From Candidatus Adiutrix sp. (lineage in GTDB: Bacteria; Desulfobacterota; Desulfarculia; Adiutricales; Adiutricaceae), in assembly GCA_031285975.1 (NCBI GenBank), contig JAITVE010000031.1, positions 1 to 14,927 on the forward strand: a stretch of 14,927 nucleotides of DNA. The letters run 5' to 3'. The position numbers and the translations under genes were made by a program. Of this stretch, positions 8,104 to 13,865 are shown piece by piece. Within the stretch, counting starts at the first letter, position 1, and every line of letters starts with the position of its first letter. The notes under the pieces are model-generated. The model was not told where the DNA came from and ran no database searches. It worked only from the letters and a program-made list of their open reading frames with translations.

Positions 8104-8256
8104 TTGTCTGGGTCATACAGCCGAGTTGCGGCGTCGCTACACGGTCATTAACTCTTGCTAACCGCGCCTCTTCCCCCGCCGCATCGCGGCGCCACTTGTC
8201 TGAGCCGTTCAGGCGAGTTGTGGCGCCGCTGCACGTCATCCCATATTTGCTAGCCG
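8104..8256. repeat. Tandem pair of 61-base structured repeats
   Basis: Unit 1 (8104-8164) and unit 2 (8196-8256) start with TTGTCTG and end with TTGCTA(A/G)CCG. They align almost without gaps at roughly 75-80% identity, and most differences are transitions. The period is 92 bases. Unit 2 is the core of a long hairpin: GCGGCGCCAC (8186-8195) pairs perfectly with GTGGCGCCGC (8220-8229), and inside it 8196-8203 pairs with 8209-8216 around a 5-base loop with two G-T pairs. Unit 1 keeps most of the inner stem. No ORF of coding character fits. It may be a REP-like element or a structured RNA; the family is not recognised. Confidence 0.6.
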
Positions 8257-8266
8257 ACACGCAGGT

Positions 8267-8352
8267 CCAGGGGCGCGCAGCCCCTGGCGCGCGGAGATTC
8301 TTAAGAGGGGCTCGCGTTAGCCCCTCTTAAGCGGGGCTTGGGGCAGAGCCCC
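8267..8352. repeat. Cluster of three adjacent hairpins between convergent genes
   Basis: Three perfect inverted repeats sit side by side. CCAGGGGC/GCCCCTGG spans 8267-8287 with a 5-base loop. CTTAAGAGGGGCT/AGCCCCTCTTAAG spans 8300-8331 with a 13-bp stem and 6-base loop. GGGGCT/AGCCCC spans 8333-8352. None has a T-run, so they are not standard terminators, yet they lie 42 bases beyond the cdsA stop and face the PPDK terminator. They may stabilise 3' ends or be a dispersed palindromic repeat. Confidence 0.6.
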
Positions 8353-8393
8353 ATACCAACTCCAGAATCTTAGCCGCGAAGCCACCTAATTTC

Positions 8394-9230
8394 TTAAGTA
8401 TTGATGACGAGATCAGCCACCACGTACACGGGAACGATGTTAAACATCAGGGAATCCAGGCGATCCCAGAACCCCCCGTGGCCGAGGAGGAGGGCGGAAG
8501 TGTCTTTAATGTCGATAGCCCGTTTGATGGCGGATTCGAAGAGGTCGCCCAAGGCCCCCCAGAAACCGAGGAAGAGCCCCAGGGCCATAAGCTGGTAGTA
8601 TTTGGGCGACAGGAAGGAGGAGCAGAGCGCGGAGACGAGCACGGCAGCCGCCGCCCCGCCCAGAAGGCCCGAGACGGTTTTGTTGGGGCTGACTTTGGGG
8701 TAGAGCTTGGGGCCTTTGAGGCGGGTGCCGACGTAATAGGCCCCGGTGTCGGCGGCTATGGTCACGGCCAGCACATACATCAGCCAGAGCCCGCCGGAAT
8801 CGACTTTTTTTAGCAGTAAGAAGAAGGAGAGCAGAAAGCTGATGTACAATTGCCCCAAAGCGAAGCGGGACAAGAGGTTCAGCAGCACCGGGCCGCTCTC
8901 GCGCTGGAGCGTCCGCATGGCATAGCCCGCCCCCAGGGCCAGGGCCAGCACCAAGCCGAAGGACTGCCCCGAGGGCCCCCAGAAATAGGCGCCGCCAGCC
9001 ACGGCCAGCCAGCCGACCAGGCCCAGAATCATCAACCCCTTGCGGTCGGCGCCGAAAAGGTTGAGGCTGAATTCCCACCAGGTGGCCCCGCCCGCCAAAA
9101 GCATCAGCAGGAAAAACCAGAGGTAGTTTTCAGCCACCATGCTGAAAATTATGGGCGGCAGCAGGATGACGGCCACCAGCCAGCGGGTCACATGCCCGCT
9201 CCATTGTATTTTCTTTGGGTCAACGCTCAT
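8394..9230 (-). CDS. cdsA: Phosphatidate cytidylyltransferase (CDP-diglyceride synthase)
   Basis: CdsA makes CDP-diacylglycerol from phosphatidic acid and CTP in the inner membrane, the branch point for phospholipid synthesis. The 278-residue protein has several hydrophobic spans, beginning with WLVAVILLPPIIFSMV and WFFLLMLLAGG near the N-terminus. The family signature lies near the C-terminus at about 233-259: SAIKRAIDIKD, then GHGGFWDRLD, with the metal-binding acidic residues present. The ATG at 9230 has GAGG about 7 bases upstream. In many bacteria cdsA sits between uppS and dxr; here it follows nagZ and an unknown gene on the same strand, with a 100-bp miniature element in the spacer. 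Without that insertion the gap to the previous stop would be only about 19 bases, so it was probably part of that operon. Confidence 0.93.
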   Translation of the reverse strand: MSVDPKKIQWSGHVTRWLVAVILLPPIIFSMVAENYLWFFLLMLLAGGATWWEFSLNLFGADRKGLMILGLVGWLAVAGGAYFWGPSGQSFGLVLALALGAGYAMRTLQRESGPVLLNLLSRFALGQLYISFLLSFFLLLKKVDSGGLWLMYVLAVTIAADTGAYYVGTRLKGPKLYPKVSPNKTVSGLLGGAAAAVLVSALCSSFLSPKYYQLMALGLFLGFWGALGDLFESAIKRAIDIKDTSALLLGHGGFWDRLDSLMFNIVPVYVVADLVINT

Positions 9231-9249
9231 AAGTTTACCTCAATGCCCG

Positions 9250-9355
9250 CTAGAGCGCTTTTCTTTTTCAAGGTCATATGCGAAAAATGAGAAGCGCCCA
9301 GATGTTTGCGTATTTTGCAATTTACTAAAGGCAGGTAAATTGCAAAATGCTCTAG
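9250..9355 (-). mobile_element. 100-bp TA-flanked miniature element, copy A
   Basis: The core 9253-9352 is exactly 100 bases, bounded by TA at 9251-9252 and 9353-9354. Its ends are imperfect inverted repeats beginning GAGC (GAGCGCTTTTC and, on the other strand, GAGCATTTTGC). Inside are two hairpins: GCGCTTTTC/GAGAAGCGC (9255-9263 with 9289-9297) and a 14-bp stem ATTTTGCAATTTAC/GTAAATTGCAAAAT (9312-9325 with 9335-9348). An inverted copy at 11484-11587 has 96 of 100 identical bases. TA flanks resemble IS630/mariner-type target duplication, so this looks like a MITE. It encodes no transposase, and its parent element is not in the window. Confidence 0.75.
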
Positions 9356-9801
9356 CCGTTGAAAATCAATCTCGTGGCCCAGGCCGAGACCTTTTCATTG
9401 TTGAGAAAGGCGAAGCCGCGCCCCTGGTATTCGGTGGCCGAGACCCGGCGGAGAACTTCCTGCCCCCAGTAGGTGCCGCTGCGGGACTGCCAGGGCGACA
9501 TGATGGCGTCGTCCACGATGACGAAAAGGCCGAACACCGGCTCCGGGCCGCCCACTTCAGACTTCCACTCGGTGAAACTGCCCCCGGCGGGCATGGGCTG
9601 CACGTCGTAGCGGCTGGCAATGGTCTGGGTCTGCTCGGTGACGACGGTCAACTGGCCCTCAATGAGCCACAGGCCGGGCTCATGGGTGACGACGAGCTGG
9701 CCCTTCTGGGGGAAGGCCCGGTCATTGACGTCCCGGTACACGCCGGTGAGTTCCCAGAGGCCCGGCTGAAGCAGGTAGGTATGTTCAAGGTCATGGGGCA
9801 T
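9352..9801 (-). CDS. Conserved-looking protein of unknown function in the nagZ operon
   Basis: I do not recognise this 149-residue protein. It begins MPHDLEHTYLL and has no signal peptide or membrane span. It is rich in alternating hydrophobic and aromatic residues (LWELTGVYRD, GLWLIEGQLTVV, FGLFVIVDD, GTYWGQEVLRR), which suggests a small beta-barrel or beta-sandwich, perhaps lipocalin-like; this is only an impression. I chose the ATG at 9801 because AAGGA lies 7 bases upstream (9809-9813), overlapping the nagZ stop codon. That leaves an 11-base gap, so translational coupling with NagZ is likely. A longer in-frame start at 9969 would overlap nagZ extensively. Its TAG stop is formed by the edge of the 100-bp element. 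Confidence 0.75.
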   Translation of the reverse strand: MPHDLEHTYLLQPGLWELTGVYRDVNDRAFPQKGQLVVTHEPGLWLIEGQLTVVTEQTQTIASRYDVQPMPAGGSFTEWKSEVGGPEPVFGLFVIVDDAIMSPWQSRSGTYWGQEVLRRVSATEYQGRGFAFLNNEKVSAWATRLIFNG

Positions 9802-9812
9802 AATGGTTTCCT

Positions 9813-10868
9813 TTAAGTGAGTTCGCGGAACCAGGCGTCCAGTTCCTCCTGGGGCGGCTTGATGCTTTGGAGGCGGTTCCGCAACAGTTCGGAACGCGCG
9901 TGGGCCTCGTTCAGCCGCGTTTCGGGCAAAACCCCGGAGCGCAGGGCCGAGGCCAGGGCCCGGCGGCATTCGTCGATGTATTCGCGCTTGCGGCAGACCA
10001 GGGCCAGGTCGTGGCCGGCCTGGACGGCTTTCACCGCCGCCTCCCCGAGGGGGAAATTTTTGACCACGGCCCCCATTTCCAGGTCGTCGGTGAGGGCCGC
10101 GCCGGGGAAGGCCAGTTCGTTTTTCAACAAACCCACGATGTCTTCGGAAAAGGTGGCCGGGTGCTCCGAATCCAGGGCCGGGTAGAGGGCGTGGGTGGTC
10201 ATGATTGCCAGGAGGTCGGCGGGGGGGGCGGCCAGTTCCAGGAAGGGCCGCATATCGACGTCCATCAGCCGCCCGGCTTCAGAGCGGATGGTGGGCAGTT
10301 CGTGGTGGGGATCCACCACCGCCGCGCCCAGGCCGGGGAAATGCTTGCCCGCGCCCAGAATCCCGGCCCGGTGGAAAATTTCCAGGCAGGCCCGGCCCAG
10401 GTCGGCCACGGTGGCGGGGTCGTCGCTGAAGGCCCGGTCGCCGAGGACGCCGGAGACCGGGGCGGAGACGTCCACCACCGGCGCGAAGTTGAAATTAAAG
10501 CCCGTGGAGACCAACTCGCGGGCCCCGCGTTCCACCAATTGCAGATAATCCGCCTCCGCCTGAGCCCGCCCGGCCGGGGGCAGGGGAGTGTAGGGCCGGG
10601 GCAGCCGCTGGACGCGCCCGCCTTCGTGGTCGATGGCGATGAAGAGTTCGCGGCCCAGTTCCGCCCTGGCCAGGGACTGCACGGCCTCGATCAGGGTGCG
10701 AAGCTGGCGGGGGCCCTCGGCGGGATAATTGCGCTTAAAGAAAATGAGCCCCGCCGGGCGCACGGCGGTCACCAGGGCTTCCACCTCGGGAAACTCCGTG
10801 CCCTCGAAGCCCACTATCAGCAGGCGGCCCACGGCTTCGGTCAGTTCATGGCTGGTATCTGTGGTCAC
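9813..10868 (-). CDS. nagZ: Beta-N-acetylhexosaminidase, glycoside hydrolase family 3 (NagZ-like)
   Basis: NagZ removes N-acetylglucosamine from anhydromuropeptides during murein recycling in the cytosol. The 351-residue length matches single-domain NagZ, and there is no signal peptide. Family blocks are IDHEGGRVQRL (79-89), GDRAFSDDP (143-151), GKHFPGLG (174-181) and the DPHHELP loop (186-192), which should hold the Asp/His acid-base dyad. The nucleophile block is LTDDLEMGAV with Asp261 likely catalytic. The usual KHFPGHG is KHFPGLG here, but the downstream His pair is kept. The start is GTG at 10866-10868, with a modest AAAGG upstream; no better start exists before the conserved VGFEG block. 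It leads the nagZ-unknown-cdsA run. Confidence 0.92.
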   Translation of the reverse strand: MTTDTSHELTEAVGRLLIVGFEGTEFPEVEALVTAVRPAGLIFFKRNYPAEGPRQLRTLIEAVQSLARAELGRELFIAIDHEGGRVQRLPRPYTPLPPAGRAQAEADYLQLVERGARELVSTGFNFNFAPVVDVSAPVSGVLGDRAFSDDPATVADLGRACLEIFHRAGILGAGKHFPGLGAAVVDPHHELPTIRSEAGRLMDVDMRPFLELAAPPADLLAIMTTHALYPALDSEHPATFSEDIVGLLKNELAFPGAALTDDLEMGAVVKNFPLGEAAVKAVQAGHDLALVCRKREYIDECRRALASALRSGVLPETRLNEAHARSELLRNRLQSIKPPQEELDAWFRELT

Positions 10869-10901
10869 TGTTTTTCAACCTTTGTAGGCGATACAAGAAG
10901 G

Positions 10902-11100
10902 CCTGGATACCAGCTTGCGCCGGTATGACGGAATGAGGCATCGGAAAATGCGCTTCGCTTTTTATCTATTATATACTAAAAGTGGGCCGCCCGTCAGCCT
11001 TTTTTACTTCATATACGGGAAAGGCTTGCGCCCAACCGGGGAAACCGTTTCCGTCACCCCAGCCCCTGCCGTCACCCCGGCGAAGGCCGGGGCCCATGCC
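10902..11100. repeat. dRS3/REP-like palindromic repeats, copies 1 and 2
   Basis: Copy 1 (10902-10930) has the form GGATACC...GGTATGAC, with one A-C mismatch in its stem. Copy 2 (11070-11100) is in the opposite orientation: GTCA, then CCCCGGC-gaag-GCCGGGG, then CCCATGCC. A half copy, CCGTCACCCC, lies at 11051-11060. These fit the widespread intergenic pattern GTCATTCC(N)GGAATCC, similar to the Neisseria dRS3 core. The DNA between the two copies has no gene. Confidence 0.6.
10968..10997 (-). promoter_or_regulatory. Candidate promoter for nagZ
   Basis: On the minus strand a perfect TATAAT (complement of 10968-10973) lies 18 bases downstream of CTGACG (complement of 10992-10997, a 4/6 match to TTGACA). 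The leader would be about 90 bases and would include the first palindromic repeat (10902-10930). Confidence 0.45.
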
Positions 11101-11144
11101 TTTCTCTTCGCGCCGTGCTGCATCCCCCGTCAGACCCTCCACCG

Positions 11145-11332
11145 CGTCATTCCTGCGGAGGCAGGAATCCATTTCCAGGAGAGCAACTATTTTGCACCCC
11201 GCTATCTGCTTCATTCTTATCGTCCCACCGCTGCCCAGGGAGGAGAGAAGGAAGAAAAAGAAGACGGCAGCGGCTTGGTCGGCAAAATTATACCTCACTG
11301 GAAATGGATTCCGGCTTTCGCCGGAATGACGG
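11145..11332. repeat. Inverted pair of dRS3/REP-like repeats (copies 3 and 4) with extended arms
   Basis: Copy 3 (11145-11182) and copy 4 (11297-11332) are inverted relative to each other. They share GTCATTCC, GGAATCCATTTCCAG and weaker similarity about 20 bases further in. Copy 3 has stem ATTCCTGC/GCAGGAAT (11149-11168). Copy 4 has ATTCCGGC/GCCGGAAT (11308-11327). The two arms differ by paired changes that keep the stem. Between them CCGCTGCC and GGCAGCGG form a further 8-bp inverted repeat around a purine-rich stretch. The whole 188 bases could be one MITE-like or BIME-like unit. No coding ORF is credible here. Confidence 0.6.
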
Positions 11333-11483
11333 GTGGGGGGAATGTCTCCCCGTTTTCCCATGTGGGCGTGACCACCCATTTTGGAGGGCGCGGAGGGCGG
11401 CAGGCAGCCCGTCGGCTACCCTTTGGATCAGTTCATGAATAACTTGTACATTCCCCTGGCTGCGTTGTTCTCATTTTGACCGC
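11333..11483. other. Non-coding stretch between repeats
   Basis: About 150 bases between the palindromic repeats and copy B of the miniature element. I see no gene and no convincing promoter; there is only a short G/C-rich dyad just after 11335. It completes the gene-free gap 10869-11632. Confidence 0.4.
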
Positions 11484-11588
11484 TAGAGCATTTTGCAATT
11501 TACCTGCCTTTAGTAAATTGCAAAATACGCAAACATCCGGGCGCTTTTCATTTTTTGCATATGACCTTGAAATAGAAAAGCGCTCTAA
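11483..11588 (+). mobile_element. 100-bp TA-flanked miniature element, copy B (inverted to copy A)
   Basis: The core 11486-11585 is exactly 100 bases between TA at 11484-11485 and 11586-11587. It matches copy A on the other strand with four substitutions. The 14-bp hairpin (11490-11503 with 11513-11526) is identical. In the other hairpin, the G-T pair seen in copy A is an A-T pair here, so the stem is complete. It lies 45 bases past the stop of the ClbS-like gene. Confidence 0.75.
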
Positions 11589-11632
11589 CAATCCGGCCAA
11601 AACGAGAACGCCTTGCCAGGAAAACGTACAAA

Positions 11633-12181
11633 TTACTCCTGAACTGATCCTTGGTATGTCTTGCGGTGCGCCTTGATTTTCTTCATCGCCCAGTCGTAGT
11701 GGCTGGCGGTGGCGGAAACGCAATAGCTGCCGAGGGTTGACGTGCCCGTCCAGGAAAAATGTTTTTTTGTGAAAAGCTCGTCGCCGGAAAATGAAGTGAT
11801 GACCTCAATGGTTTTTTTGTGGCTGGCGAGGAGCATTTCTTTCGCCTCGGCGTAGGGGGTGGACTGGTGCTTTTCCCAAAAACCGACGTTCATTGCGCCA
11901 TAGGTTTTCCAGTTGTAGGGGGCGGGGAGAAAGGGCTGCACCCCGCCGCTTTTGTTGGCGGCAATCCAGGTGAGCAGCAATTGGTGCCACTCGTATAAAT
12001 GCACCAGCACGTCGCGCAGATTTTTGTCGCGCCCCCAATGGGCTTCTTGGCCCATTTCCGCGCCAAAGGCGAAAACGGCCTGCTGTTCTTTGTCCGGCAT
12101 GGCTTCAAGCATCTGCCGCATTTTTTCAAACTGCGCTTCGGCCTCTTTGAGGAGGTCGGCTTTAGTGGCGGGCCTGGGCAT
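11633..12181 (-). CDS. ClbS/DfsB-like four-helix bundle protein (DUF1706 type)
   Basis: The 182-residue protein begins MPRPATKADLLKEAEAQFEKM. It has the helical, aromatic-rich makeup of the ClbS/DfsB family (DVLVHLYEWHQLLLTWI, YNWKTYGAMN, a WTGTSTLGSYCVSATASHYDWAMKKI C-terminal part). In E. coli, ClbS protects the cell against its own colibactin by hydrolysing the cyclopropane warhead; other members have unknown roles in the broader DinB-like bundle group. No colibactin-type synthase genes are in the window, so the substrate here is open. It has no signal peptide. AGGAG lies 6 bases before the ATG. It is the last gene of a cluster, 9 bases after the LolA-like stop. Family call good, function not assigned. 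Confidence 0.8.
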   Translation of the reverse strand: MPRPATKADLLKEAEAQFEKMRQMLEAMPDKEQQAVFAFGAEMGQEAHWGRDKNLRDVLVHLYEWHQLLLTWIAANKSGGVQPFLPAPYNWKTYGAMNVGFWEKHQSTPYAEAKEMLLASHKKTIEVITSFSGDELFTKKHFSWTGTSTLGSYCVSATASHYDWAMKKIKAHRKTYQGSVQE

Positions 12182-12190
12182 GTCGTGCTC

Positions 12191-12886
12191 CTATTCTTCT
12201 TCCACAACCTCGGTGCCGGAGGGGACTTTGAAGTTGAACAGGGCCTCGTCCAGCGTGGGGTTATCCACGAATTCGAAAAAGTAAAAATCCGTGGTTTCCC
12301 CAGTCACGGATTCCAGCTTGAAGCCGGTCAGGGCAAAGTCAGGGCCGCACCACACGGTCAGCTTGTCCTCCCCGCCTTCGCTGACTTTGGGGAGCAGGGC
12401 CAGGCCATATTGCCCGGGGCGCGTGTCGTCGGCCGGGGCCGGGGAAACGTCGAAATCCGCCGTCAGGGAATTGATGCCGGACAGGAAGGACAAGAGCGGC
12501 CGCAACTGCCCGGCCACGTCCACATCCTGATACCTATAGACGATTTTTTCCGCCGGGATGTGCCACCAGATGGTTTTCCCGTCCGTGACCATGGCCTCGG
12601 GCTGCGGGGCCTTTTGATCCAAAAGCAGGCGGTCGGGCCGGGCCCAGTAGAGGGCGCCGGTGGCGTTTTGGGCCGAGCCGCCTTTGAAGAGCGGGTCGGT
12701 GGAGGGGGTGCGGGCCACCCGGTTATAGGCGGTCTTCAGGCTCGCCAACTGGCGGTAGCGCTCGGAGAGGCCCGCCAAAATTTTCTCCGGCGCGGGCGGG
12801 CTCTGGGCTGCGGCGACGCCCCCAACGGCGAACGCCAGGCAGAAAATCATCACCATGAAAAGCAGCGGACGACGGTGTGTTCTCAT
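12191..12886 (-). CDS. lolA: Periplasmic outer-membrane lipoprotein carrier LolA-like protein
   Basis: LolA receives lipoproteins from the LolCDE complex in the inner membrane and carries them across the periplasm. The 231-residue precursor starts MRTHRR and has a hydrophobic stretch (LLFMVMIFCLAFAVGG) ending in AAA-Q, a clear Sec signal peptide cleaved near residue 27. The mature part has the LolA pattern: LKTAYNRVARTP, GALYWARPDRLLLDQ, then MVTDGKTIWWHIPAEKIVYRYQD, and a late DFYFFEFVDNPTLDEALFNFKVPSGTEVVE segment. It is slightly longer than E. coli LolA. It follows the TraB/GumN gene by 9 bases and precedes the ClbS-like gene by 9 bases. It could be a LolA paralogue rather than the essential copy, since fold assignment rests on motif pattern. 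Confidence 0.82.
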   Translation of the reverse strand: MRTHRRPLLFMVMIFCLAFAVGGVAAAQSPPAPEKILAGLSERYRQLASLKTAYNRVARTPSTDPLFKGGSAQNATGALYWARPDRLLLDQKAPQPEAMVTDGKTIWWHIPAEKIVYRYQDVDVAGQLRPLLSFLSGINSLTADFDVSPAPADDTRPGQYGLALLPKVSEGGEDKLTVWCGPDFALTGFKLESVTGETTDFYFFEFVDNPTLDEALFNFKVPSGTEVVEEE

Positions 12887-12895
12887 AACAATATC

Positions 12896-13789
12896 CTATA
12901 ACTGAGTGATGGAAAAACCTTTGGCGGACAGGCGCGCCAGGATGCTGCGGCCGCCCGCCAGGTGCCCGGCCCCGACCACGATGAAGTGGGTTTTGCTCTG
13001 GCGGAGCAGGCCCTCAATGCGCGCGGCCATGGTATCGTTGCGGCGGAAGATGATGCGGTCGAGCAAAGGCCGCAACTCGGGATATTTGTCGTATTCCTGA
13101 AAAAAAACGGCGGCGAACTTGGCCACGTCGCCGCTGTTCCAGCTATCCAGAAAGGTTTGGATGGTCTGCGGCAAATCGCCAATTTCCAGGAGGGTGGAGC
13201 GGAGGAAAAGGTCGGCCTGGGCCGCGTCCATATCGGCCAGCATCCCCAACTGGTCGTCCAGCGTTTCCAGGGACAGAATCGGCAGCCCCCTGGAGCGGGC
13301 CAGCCCCAGGAAATATTTGTCCAGCCCGTATTGCGGCTCGAACCCGTGGGTATTCAAGACGTCCATCTGAATGCTCAGGGCGGCCATCCACGGAGTCAGA
13401 TTATCCATATAGGCCTGATAATATCCGCTTTTTTCCAAAAGCGCCCGAGTCGCCGGAACCAGCCGCTCCGGCAGCGGCCGCAAATCGCTGGACAGGCCGT
13501 GGGTACTAATGAATCTATTGACAGCATCGGGCGGCAGCCCGTCCATGTCAATTTCCACCACCAGGGCCGCCGAATCGGCAAAAGCCTCCATAATCGGCTC
13601 TCGCAGCGGATACAGCCCCGGATGCGCCAGGTGAATGGAGCCCAGAATATAGGCCTCCCCCCCCTGCGGCCCGGTCACCCGCCACAAAAAATTCGCGGCC
13701 CACAGCGGCGCAGCCGACAGCCACACCGCCGTTGCCAGCACCGCCAAAAAAGCCACCCGCACCGCCGCGCGTCCCGGCCGAATTTTCAT
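12896..13789 (-). CDS. TraB/GumN-family exported protein
   Basis: The 297-residue precursor has an N-terminal signal peptide (MKIRPGRAAVRVAFLAVLATAVWLSAAPLWA, cleavage around residue 31-32). The TraB/GumN landmarks are present: LGSIHLAHPG with His53, the acidic VVEIDMDG (78-84), and near the end VVGAGHLAGG with His276. These conserved His/Glu residues resemble the metal-site residues of the related TIKI Wnt proteases, so an exported metalloprotease role is possible but unproved for bacterial members. I chose the ATG at 13789 because GGAGG lies 5 bases upstream and a signal peptide begins there. The in-frame ORF continuing to 14224 merely runs through the decayed transposase in another frame. 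It is first in the cluster with LolA-like and ClbS-like genes. Confidence 0.85.
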   Translation of the reverse strand: MKIRPGRAAVRVAFLAVLATAVWLSAAPLWAANFLWRVTGPQGGEAYILGSIHLAHPGLYPLREPIMEAFADSAALVVEIDMDGLPPDAVNRFISTHGLSSDLRPLPERLVPATRALLEKSGYYQAYMDNLTPWMAALSIQMDVLNTHGFEPQYGLDKYFLGLARSRGLPILSLETLDDQLGMLADMDAAQADLFLRSTLLEIGDLPQTIQTFLDSWNSGDVAKFAAVFFQEYDKYPELRPLLDRIIFRRNDTMAARIEGLLRQSKTHFIVVGAGHLAGGRSILARLSAKGFSITQL

Positions 13790-13792
13790 ACG

Positions 13793-13799
13793 CTCCTCC
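13793..13799 (-). promoter_or_regulatory. Shine-Dalgarno site fixing the TraB/GumN start
   Basis: The minus strand reads GGAGGAG just before the ATG at 13787-13789. It rules in favour of this start over upstream in-frame codons. Confidence 0.75.
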
Positions 13800-13807
13800 A
13801 TATACGT

Positions 13808-13836
13808 AAAGTACTCCATAGCGACGCTTCGGTCAA
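13808..13836 (-). promoter_or_regulatory. Candidate promoter for the TraB-LolA-ClbS cluster
   Basis: On the minus strand TTGACC (complement of 13831-13836) is separated by exactly 17 bases from TACTTT (complement of 13808-13813). The -35 is a 5/6 match; the -10 is only 3/6. The leader would be about 15 bases. It lies between the transposase remnant and the gene, so the cluster may have its own short promoter. Confidence 0.4.
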
Positions 13837-13865
13837 CATTCTTCTTCAGGGCGATCGCTTGAAAG

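Noticed and set aside
8104..8256. A CRISPR array at the tandem repeats
   Set aside because: There are only two copies, 61 bases long and only about 75-80% identical, with no short conserved repeat/spacer pattern and no cas genes.
9139..9816. ORF whose peptide (YAKNEKRPDVCVFCNLLKAG) recurs near 11500
   Set aside because: The repeated peptide is just the translation of the 100-bp non-coding miniature element. The matching is due to the DNA repeat, not to a protein family.
9867..10928. Plus-strand frame opposite nagZ
   Set aside because: The translation is Gly/Gln/His-rich and featureless, while the minus strand encodes NagZ with clear GH3 motifs.
10915..11442. Overlapping ORFs in the repeat-rich gap
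   Set aside because: They read through palindromic repeats in several frames on both strands, with no ribosome-binding site and no recognisable domain.
9250..11588. A composite transposon made of the two inverted miniature elements
   Set aside because: The elements carry no transposase, each has its own TA flanks, and the DNA between them is housekeeping (nagZ) plus repeats. Independent insertions are simpler.
11999..12901. Plus-strand frame opposite the LolA-like and ClbS-like genes
   Set aside because: It spans two genes on the other strand and has no signal or motif. It is a shadow.
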